A stretch of DNA of 14,734 bases from Oceanococcus sp041624435 (lineage in GTDB: Bacteria > Pseudomonadota > Gammaproteobacteria > Nevskiales > Oceanococcaceae). A model generated the notes under the pieces. It ran no database searches and was not told the origin of the DNA. It saw nothing but the letters and a program-made list of their open reading frames with translations. Below, one piece after another: positions 6,918 through 12,276 of this stretch. Location: positions 1-14,734 of the forward strand of contig JBFJVB010000081.1 of NCBI GenBank assembly GCA_041624435.1, in the 5' to 3' direction. The position numbers and the translations under genes were made by a program. The stretch's first letter is position 1. Every line of letters begins with the position of its first letter.

Positions 6918-8534
6918 CTACAGGCGGGCAATGCCGAAACTGTTGGGCTGCGGCGTGCGACGGCGCGCATCGCGACAGATCGACAATGTATAGGCCAGGA
7001 CCCGACGCGAATCCCGGGGATCGATGATCCCGTCATCCACCATCCGGCCGCTGACCTTGAAGGGATGGGACTGCTGCTCGAACATCTTGATGATGTTCTG
7101 TTTCATCGCCTCGAGCTGCGCGTGGTCCACCGGCAGGCCTGCGTTTTGCAGCTTGGCTTCATTGACGATCGCCATCACCCCGGCCGCCTGCTCCCCGCCC
7201 ATCACCGCGGTGCGGCTATTGGGCCAGGCAAAAATGAAATCCGGCCCGAATCCGCGCCCGCACATGCCGTAATTGCCGGCGCCGAAGGAACCGCCCACCA
7301 CCAGGGTGATCTGCGGCACCGAGGCGTTGGCCACGGCCTGGATCATCTTCGAGCCGTGCTTGACGATCCCGGCCTGCTCCGATTCGCTGCCGACCATGTA
7401 GCCGGTGATGTTTTGCAGATAGATGATCGGCATGTCGGCCTGGCAGCACAGCTGGATGAACTGCCCCGCCTTGGTCGCACCCTTGGTGGTAATCGGTCCG
7501 TTATTGCCGATCAGACCAACGGGCCAGCCTTCGATTTTGGCCTGACCACAGATGGTCTGCTGCTCCAGATCGGCCTTGAATTCGGTGAAATCCGAATCGT
7601 CCACCAGCCGGGCAATCAGCTCCCGGCAATCGTAGGGCTTCTTGTAATCCACCGGCACCACGCCGGCCAGTTCTTCAACGGGATAGCGTGGCGGGGCGAA
7701 GCTGCGGCGGGCCGGGGCCGGCGCGCGGCCATTCCAGCCCAGCTTGCCGACCACCTCACGAGCGATACGAATGCCGTCGGCGTCATCCTCGGCCAGATAC
7801 TCACAGGTGCCGGCCACGGTGCCATGCATGTCGGCTCCGCCCAGGTCCTCGTCGTCGGCGATTTCACCCGTGGCGGCCTTGAGCAAGGGTGGGCCGGCCA
7901 GGAAGACCTTGGCCTTGCCCCGCACCATGATCACGTAATCCGACAGTCCGGGCATGTAGGCGCCGCCGGCGGTAGACGAGCCGTGCACCACCGTGATCTG
8001 CGGAATTCCGGCCGCCGACAGGCGCGCCTGATTGCAGAAGGTTCGTCCACCTTCGATGAACATCTCGGCCTGGTATGGCAGATTCGCCCCGCCGGATTCG
8101 ATCATGGAGATGATCGGCAGTTTCTTGTCGAGAGCGATTTCCTGTATTCGCAGGGTTTTCTGCACCCCCCACGGCGACATCGTGCCGCCCTTGATCGCGC
8201 TATTGGACGCCACCACGATGCAGCGGGTTCCGGACACGTAACCGATGCCGCAAATCTGATTGCCACCGGCCAGGGAACCGTCCTTGTCATCGTGTTCCTT
8301 GTAACCGCACAGGGTCGACAACTCCAGAAACGGCGAGCCGCGATCCAGCATCAGGGCGACGCGCTCGCGCGGCATCAGCTGGCCGCGCTGTTCAAACCGG
8401 GGGCGACGTTTTTCTTCGCTGGCCCGCACCGAGGCTTCCACATCGCGGAATTCCTGGATGCAGGCCAGCATGTTCTGCCGATTCTGGACGAAGGATTCCG
8501 CATGCGGGTCAATTTTCGAGGTGATTCTGGCCAT
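6918..8534 (-). CDS. atuC: Acyl-CoA carboxylase beta subunit (carboxyltransferase), geranyl-CoA carboxylase type
   Basis: This 538-residue subunit transfers CO2 from biotin to the beta-methyl group of a 3-methyl-enoyl-CoA. It has the two-lobed crotonase-like carboxyltransferase fold: N-lobe with MIESGGANLP (144-153), HGSSTAGGAYMPG (184-196; oxyanion glycines) and TGEIADDEDLGGADMH; C-lobe with LQNITGYMVG (373-382), VVGGSFGAGNYGMCGR (412-427) and AVMGGEQAAGVM. In methylcrotonyl-CoA carboxylases the stretch after SGGANLP contains a Phe directly before the invariant Gly-Arg (HFGR pattern). Here the stretch is shorter and reads IEGGRTF, with Gly162 at that place. Published work on geranyl-CoA carboxylase assigns this Phe-to-Gly swap to acceptance of a long isoprenoid chain, from memory. 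It starts 9 bases after the SDR stop with AGGA inside the SDR tail, so translation is probably coupled. Confidence 0.9.
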   Translation of the reverse strand: MARITSKIDPHAESFVQNRQNMLACIQEFRDVEASVRASEEKRRPRFEQRGQLMPRERVALMLDRGSPFLELSTLCGYKEHDDKDGSLAGGNQICGIGYVSGTRCIVVASNSAIKGGTMSPWGVQKTLRIQEIALDKKLPIISMIESGGANLPYQAEMFIEGGRTFCNQARLSAAGIPQITVVHGSSTAGGAYMPGLSDYVIMVRGKAKVFLAGPPLLKAATGEIADDEDLGGADMHGTVAGTCEYLAEDDADGIRIAREVVGKLGWNGRAPAPARRSFAPPRYPVEELAGVVPVDYKKPYDCRELIARLVDDSDFTEFKADLEQQTICGQAKIEGWPVGLIGNNGPITTKGATKAGQFIQLCCQADMPIIYLQNITGYMVGSESEQAGIVKHGSKMIQAVANASVPQITLVVGGSFGAGNYGMCGRGFGPDFIFAWPNSRTAVMGGEQAAGVMAIVNEAKLQNAGLPVDHAQLEAMKQNIIKMFEQQSHPFKVSGRMVDDGIIDPRDSRRVLAYTLSICRDARRRTPQPNSFGIARL

Positions 8535-8543
8535 GCTGCTGCT

Positions 8544-9413
8544 CTATTCCTGATCCAGTATTTTGGGCCGAACCGCCCGATGAAAGCCACAAAAGCGCGG
8601 TGCATTCTGATGCTCCGGCAAATCGAAGGCGCGCACATTGAGCGTCGAGCCGCCATCAATCGGCACGCAAACCCCGGTCAGATAAGCCGCGCCGGGTGAC
8701 AGCAGAAAACAGATCACGCTGGAAACTTCGGCTTCCTCGGCCAGACGTTTGAGCGGCACCTGCTTACGCAACTGCGGCAAACGCGCCGTCACCGTCGGAT
8801 CCTTGTAGGAATCCAGACCGCTGGAGGCAACCCACCCCGGCGCAACCGCATTCACCCGGACCCCGGCGCAAGCCCATTCCACGGCTGCGCTCTGGGTGAA
8901 ATTCACCATCCCCGCACGCGCCGCACCGGAGTGCGCCATCAAGGGCATGCCACCCCACATGTCCGCGGCGATGTTGACGATCGCCCCGCCGTGCTGCCGC
9001 ATGGACTGGGCAAACACCTCGCGCGACATCAGGAAACCACCGGTCAGATTGGTCCGGATCACGGTTTCCCACCCCTTCTGATTCAGCAGGGCCAACGGCG
9101 CCGGGAATTGCCCCCCGGCGTTATTGACCAGGCCATGAATCCGCCCATGCTCGGCGACCAGGCTGGCCATGCAGGCCTGCACATCGGCTTCGATGCGAAT
9201 ATCCAGACTGCGAAAATCAGCCATGCCGCCGTCCTGGGCGATCTCCGCCTGGACTTGCTCGAGTTTTTCGACGGATCGCCCGATCAGTACCGGGCGGGCA
9301 CCCAGCGCCGCCAGTTCATGCGCGACACAGCGCCCGATGCCGCTGCCGCCACCGGTGACGATGATGGTCTGGCCGGCAAAACAGTCCGGCCGCAAGACGG
9401 ATTGATAGGACAT
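8544..9413 (-). CDS. Short-chain dehydrogenase/reductase of the PECR / 2,4-dienoyl-CoA reductase type with a non-standard active site
   Basis: A Rossmann-fold oxidoreductase of 289 residues. The cofactor-binding TGGGSGIG (20-27) and NNAGG (97-101) are intact, and Arg46 (IGRS) after the second strand favours NADP(H). Structural Asn122 (TNLTG) is present. The catalytic region does not fit classical SDRs: the usual Ser position falls in NIAAD and the YxxxK motif is replaced by HSGAA (161-165). The motif HSGAARAG followed by EWACAGVRVNAVAPG is however typical of peroxisomal trans-2-enoyl-CoA reductase relatives and of SDRs in terpene-degradation clusters; in human PECR the active Tyr lies a few residues later (GVYN), where this protein has GMVN. 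The C-terminal FDLPEHQN also resembles PECR. It probably acts on an enoyl- or dienoyl-CoA, or is AtuB-like; the reaction is unproved. It lies 47 bases after dehydrogenase 1. Confidence 0.85.
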   Translation of the reverse strand: MSYQSVLRPDCFAGQTIIVTGGGSGIGRCVAHELAALGARPVLIGRSVEKLEQVQAEIAQDGGMADFRSLDIRIEADVQACMASLVAEHGRIHGLVNNAGGQFPAPLALLNQKGWETVIRTNLTGGFLMSREVFAQSMRQHGGAIVNIAADMWGGMPLMAHSGAARAGMVNFTQSAAVEWACAGVRVNAVAPGWVASSGLDSYKDPTVTARLPQLRKQVPLKRLAEEAEVSSVICFLLSPGAAYLTGVCVPIDGGSTLNVRAFDLPEHQNAPRFCGFHRAVRPKILDQE

Positions 9414-9460
9414 GGTCTGCGCCTAGGCTGCGTGCTCGGACAGACTCGCTTTGCGGCCGG

Positions 9461-10618
9461 TCATTTCTGTTTTCCTGGCAAGGTGCCCATCAGCTTGCAG
9501 ATGATCCCCAGCATGATTTCGTCGGCGCCCCCGCCGATGGAAATCAGCCGGCCGTCGCGGAAGAACCGGGCAACCTGGGAATCCCATACATAGCCCATGC
9601 CACCCCAGAACTGCAGGCAGCTGTCCGCGACTTCCCGGGCCAGTCGACCGGCCTTGAGCTTGGCCATCGAGGCCTGTTTGACCACGTCCTTGCCGTGCAG
9701 ATAATCCTCACAGGTCTGATAACACAAGGCCCGCAAGGCCTCGATTTCGGTCTGCAATTCCGCCAGCCGGAAATGCACCACCTGATTATTGATCAGCGGC
9801 TGACCGAAGGTTTCGCGTTGCAGGGTGTATTCGATGGTTTTTTCGATGCAGTATTCCATCCCGCGCAGGATGCTGACGGCGCCGAAAATCCGCTCCTCCT
9901 GGAACTGCATCATCTGGTACATGAATCCCGCCCCTTCCTGGCCGATCAGGTAACGCTGAGGCACCCGCACATTGTCAAAAAACAGCTGCGCGGTGTCGGA
10001 CGACCACATCCCCAGTTTGTGCAGTTTCTGCGCCCGCTCCACGCCCGGGGTGTCCATCGGCACGATGATCAGCGATTTATTGCTGTGCCGACTGCCGTCC
10101 GAGGTATTGCATAGCAGACAGATCCAGTCGGCCTGCATGCCGTTGGTGATCCACATCTTGCTGCCGTTGATGATGTAGTCATCACCGTCCTTGACCGCCG
10201 TGGTGCGAATATTCGCCACGTCCGATCCGGCCCCAGGCTCGGACACGCCTATGGAGCACACCATGTCACCGGCGATGGTCGGCGCCAGGAATTCGCGCTT
10301 GAGTTCATCTGAACCGAATCGGGCCAGGGCCGGTGTGGCCATGTCCGTGACCACCCCAATGGCCATCGGAATGCCGCCACAGTGCGCATTGCCCAGTTCT
10401 TCCGCGTAAACCATCTGATAGCTGTAATCCAGCCCCATGCCGCCGTATTCCTCGGGCTTGTTGATGCCGAGAATGCCCAGTTCCGCAGCCTGCTTCAGGA
10501 CTTCCCGGGCCGGGAAAATCTGCGCCTCTTCCCATTCATCGACATGGGGATTGATCACTTCCTCGACGAATCGCCGGACAGTGCGGCGGATCTCTTCATG
10601 CTCTGGAGTAAATTGCAT
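9461..10618 (-). CDS. atuD: Acyl-CoA dehydrogenase, citronellyl-CoA dehydrogenase type (AtuD-like)
   Basis: First gene of the five-gene minus-strand operon. The 385-residue flavoenzyme is predicted to oxidise a branched saturated acyl-CoA (citronellyl-CoA in the Pseudomonas atu route) to the 2-enoyl-CoA that the carboxylase needs. Visible signatures: YGGMGLDYSY (58-67), HCGGIPMAIG (79-88), GVSEPGAGSD (124-133), KMWITNG (154-160), FQEERIFGA with catalytic Glu at 241/242, QFWGGMGYVWD (336-346) and ISIGGGADEIML. The HCGGIPMAIG and TDMATPALARFGSDEL segments match what I remember of AtuD more closely than generic short-chain dehydrogenases. The start ATG at 10616-10618 has only a weak AGG 9-10 bases upstream. 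It faces the SCP2 gene across a 384-base region with two palindromes. Exact substrate is inferred from context. Confidence 0.9.
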   Translation of the reverse strand: MQFTPEHEEIRRTVRRFVEEVINPHVDEWEEAQIFPAREVLKQAAELGILGINKPEEYGGMGLDYSYQMVYAEELGNAHCGGIPMAIGVVTDMATPALARFGSDELKREFLAPTIAGDMVCSIGVSEPGAGSDVANIRTTAVKDGDDYIINGSKMWITNGMQADWICLLCNTSDGSRHSNKSLIIVPMDTPGVERAQKLHKLGMWSSDTAQLFFDNVRVPQRYLIGQEGAGFMYQMMQFQEERIFGAVSILRGMEYCIEKTIEYTLQRETFGQPLINNQVVHFRLAELQTEIEALRALCYQTCEDYLHGKDVVKQASMAKLKAGRLAREVADSCLQFWGGMGYVWDSQVARFFRDGRLISIGGGADEIMLGIICKLMGTLPGKQK

Positions 10619-10697
10619 TGGTAACAGCCTGTTTATGCGGTAGTTTTAACTGATAAAAAGCATTCCGCAGCGCCGCGGTCACGGCACCTGGGAATCG

Positions 10698-10714
10698 TGC
10701 AAGTCGGACTTGCA
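10698..10714. promoter_or_regulatory. 17-base perfect palindrome, candidate operator 1
   Basis: TGCAAGTC-G-GACTTGCA is a perfect inverted repeat of 8-base arms around one central base, about 80-96 bases before the dehydrogenase 1 start. Size and symmetry suit a dimeric regulator such as a TetR or GntR family protein. Terpene-degradation genes in Pseudomonas are controlled by the TetR-type AtuR, so such a site would fit; I do not claim this is the AtuR sequence. Confidence 0.5.
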
Positions 10715-10715
10715 T

Positions 10716-10772
10716 ATTCAGTTTTTTTCAACCGTTGGTAATCTTGATTACCGTTTCAATTGAGAACTGAAT
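10716..10772. promoter_or_regulatory. Nested dyad with a 16-base perfect palindrome core, candidate operator 2
   Basis: The core GGTAATC-TT-GATTACC (10737-10752) is a perfect palindrome. A second inverted repeat, ATTCAGTT (10716-10723) and AACTGAAT (10765-10772), brackets it with its centre within half a base of the core's centre. Between them the arms are partly complementary (TTTCAA with TTGAGA). The element could bind a dimeric or tetrameric regulator or fold as a long hairpin in RNA of either strand. Confidence 0.5.
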
Positions 10773-11002
10773 GGCTTGGACCGCGAAAATTAGCATAGTC
10801 AGCGGTTCAACGCCTATGCCGCATGAGGACAACTTGGTGTAAATCAAATTACCCAGTTTTCATTTAATCTGCGCTGGGCTAGACTCGGACCCTGATTTTC
10901 AGCCGATGGATTTGCCCGCGGGCCGAGCCGATGACCTCAAGCGCAACGGTCGCACGGGGGCGCACCCCATCCTCCTCTTGCCAACTCTAGGAATCCACAT
11001 CA

Positions 11003-11311
11003 ATGACCTTGGACGAAATTTTCGATCGGATGCCCAGCGCCCTGAACGCCGAAGCGGCTGCCGGTGTTGACGCGACCATCCAATTCAACTGCTCCACCCC
11101 CCGTACAGTCAGCATCAAAGACGGTGTCTGCACGGTCGCCGCCGGCAGCGCCGACGAATACACGGTTGCCGTGACCATGGAAGATGACGACCTGGCCGCG
11201 CTGCTGACCGGTGAACTGGACGGCATGAGTGCCTTCATGACCGGCAAACTGCAACTCGATGGCGACATGATGTTCGCCCAGCAGATCGGGGCCTTGTTCC
11301 CGCAATCCTGA
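11003..11311 (+). CDS. Stand-alone SCP2 sterol-binding domain protein
   Basis: SCP2 domains are small soluble carriers with a hydrophobic tunnel for sterols, fatty acyl-CoAs or other lipids. This protein is a single domain of 102 residues without signal peptide, so cytoplasmic. Family traits visible are the opening MTLDEIFDRMP, the central beta segment CTVAAGSADEYTVAVTM, the acidic turn DDDLAALLTGELDGMSAFMTG and the typical ending GKLQLDGDMMFAQQIGALF (about 80-99). Start ATG 11003 has AGGA ten bases upstream. It is transcribed away from the acyl-CoA operon across a palindrome-bearing region, which suggests, but does not prove, a role in handling that operon's lipid substrates. It is followed after 40 bases by an intrinsic terminator that overlaps the next gene. 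Confidence 0.88.
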   Translation: MTLDEIFDRMPSALNAEAAAGVDATIQFNCSTPRTVSIKDGVCTVAAGSADEYTVAVTMEDDDLAALLTGELDGMSAFMTGKLQLDGDMMFAQQIGALFPQS

Positions 11312-11350
11312 GACTTGCTCGCCGGTGTTCTGGCCGGAGTTCGGATTTCG

Positions 11351-11384
11351 AACCCCAGGGATGTTCGCATCCCTGGGGTTTTTT
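11351..11384 (+). terminator. Strong intrinsic terminator after the SCP2 gene, overlapping the hydrolase start
   Basis: AACCCCAGGGATG (11351-11363) pairs perfectly with CATCCCTGGGGTT (11368-11380) around a TTCG tetraloop, and the T run continues through 11384. The stem of 13 pairs plus T run is a textbook rho-independent terminator 40 bases after the SCP2 stop. The ATG at 11361-11363 that best fits the lipoprotein hydrolase start forms the top of the 5' arm. Confidence 0.85.
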
Positions 11385-12170
11385 ATTGTCCTGGCCCTGA
11401 GCGGCTGCAGTCTCGGCCCGCAGATGCCGCCGGTCCCGGCGGGGTTCAAGCCCCAGTCAAGTGAGCGCGACGGCATCCGCTATCTGTCCGCTGGGCTAAG
11501 CCAGCCCGCGCCCATTGTGTTGTTCATTCACGGCACTCCGGGTGATTCGACCGGCTTTCTGTGGTACCTCGCAGACCCGCAACTACAGCAGCAATTCCAG
11601 CTCATCGCGGTGGACCGGCCGGGCTTCGGTCAATCGGTCACGCCAATGACGACTCGGCTGCGCGAACAGGCGGCCATGATCTGGCGCGCCCTGCCCCAGG
11701 ATTCGCCAATTCTGGTAGTTGGCCACTCCCTGGGCGGCCCCATCGGCTTATGGCTGGCGATCGATCATCCCGAGCGTGTCCAAGGCGTGCTGCTGGTAGC
11801 GGCGTCGCTCGCTCCTGAATACGAACAGGCACGCTGGTTCAACCACCTGGCGCGTTTCTGGCCCGTGCGGACCCTGCTGCCCCGCGACTGGTTGCAAGCC
11901 AATGCCGAAGTACTGGCCTTGCCTGCCGAACTGGAACTTCTGCTCGGCTCGGTCGCGGCGATCAAAGCCCCCATTCGGCTGATCCAGGGCGAAGCCGATG
12001 GTCTGGTTGACCCGCGCAGCCCTCAGGCCTTGAGTTCCAGGCTGCCTGAGCGCCAGGTTCGCCTGGACCTCGTCCCGCAAGCGGGGCATTTCCTGCTCTG
12101 GGAGCAGCCGGAGCGGGTCCGCAATGCCCTGCAAGGCTTGCACTGGACACCAGCGGGCCAGAGCCATTGA
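11361..12170 (+). CDS. Alpha/beta hydrolase, predicted lipoprotein
   Basis: Serine hydrolase (esterase/lipase-like, substrate unknown) of 269 residues from this ATG. Numbered from here: signal segment MFASLGFFIVLALSGC with lipobox LSGC (Cys16), oxyanion motif FIHGTPG, VDRPGFGQS, nucleophile elbow GHSLGG (Ser123), acid Asp213 in GEADGLVD and His243 in QAGHFLLWE. The catalytic triad is complete and the length is normal. The residue after the lipid Cys is Ser, favouring the outer membrane by E. coli rules. The start is uncertain: a GTG at 11325 in the same frame adds 12 residues including an Arg, giving a more usual charged n-region, and lies 13 bases after the SCP2 stop. Neither has a good ribosome binding site. 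The start region is inside an intrinsic terminator. The product may release acyl or terpenoid groups at the envelope, by context only. Confidence 0.82.
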   Translation: MFASLGFFIVLALSGCSLGPQMPPVPAGFKPQSSERDGIRYLSAGLSQPAPIVLFIHGTPGDSTGFLWYLADPQLQQQFQLIAVDRPGFGQSVTPMTTRLREQAAMIWRALPQDSPILVVGHSLGGPIGLWLAIDHPERVQGVLLVAASLAPEYEQARWFNHLARFWPVRTLLPRDWLQANAEVLALPAELELLLGSVAAIKAPIRLIQGEADGLVDPRSPQALSSRLPERQVRLDLVPQAGHFLLWEQPERVRNALQGLHWTPAGQSH

Positions 12171-12220
12171 GATCAGGCTCGGCCGTGGAGCGCTGCCGCT
12201 GCTGAGTTGCGGACCGCAAT

Positions 12221-12255
12221 AAAAAGGCCCCGTCGGCATGGCAACCGGCGGGGCC
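12221..12255 (-). terminator. Intrinsic terminator of the subtilase gene
   Basis: Read on the minus strand, GGCCCCG (12249-12255) pairs with CGGGGCC (12226-12232), extended by an inner CGG/CCG pairing after one mismatch, and is followed by five Ts (12221-12225) and then ATT. It lies 22 bases after the protease stop. In the plus direction there is no T run, so the hydrolase gene converging from the left has no obvious terminator of its own. Confidence 0.8.
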
Positions 12256-12276
12256 TGAGTCAAACCAGCAAAAAGA

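Larger units (their letters stand above)
10619..11002. promoter_or_regulatory. Divergent control region between the acyl-CoA operon and the SCP2 gene
   Basis: The 384 bases between two divergent starts carry no gene. The part nearest the operon (about 10635-10870) is markedly AT-richer than its surroundings and holds two palindromes, listed separately. I could not identify a clear -35/-10 pair in either direction; weak boxes such as TTTAAT at 10863-10868 lack a partner at proper spacing. The SCP2 gene has AGGA at 10989-10992, ten bases before its ATG. The layout suggests one regulator could control both directions, but no regulator gene is in the window. Confidence 0.5.

Noticed and set aside
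6180..8699. 839-codon plus-strand open frame opposite the operon
   Set aside because: It is antisense to three genes with clear catalytic motifs; the long frame is a by-product of high third-position GC. It contains no domain I recognise and is rich in His, Arg and Gly.
10716..10735. T run at 10722-10728 as an intrinsic terminator
   Set aside because: No GC-rich stem directly before it in the right direction apart from the TGCAAGTC palindrome, and no gene ends here; more likely part of the regulatory dyad.
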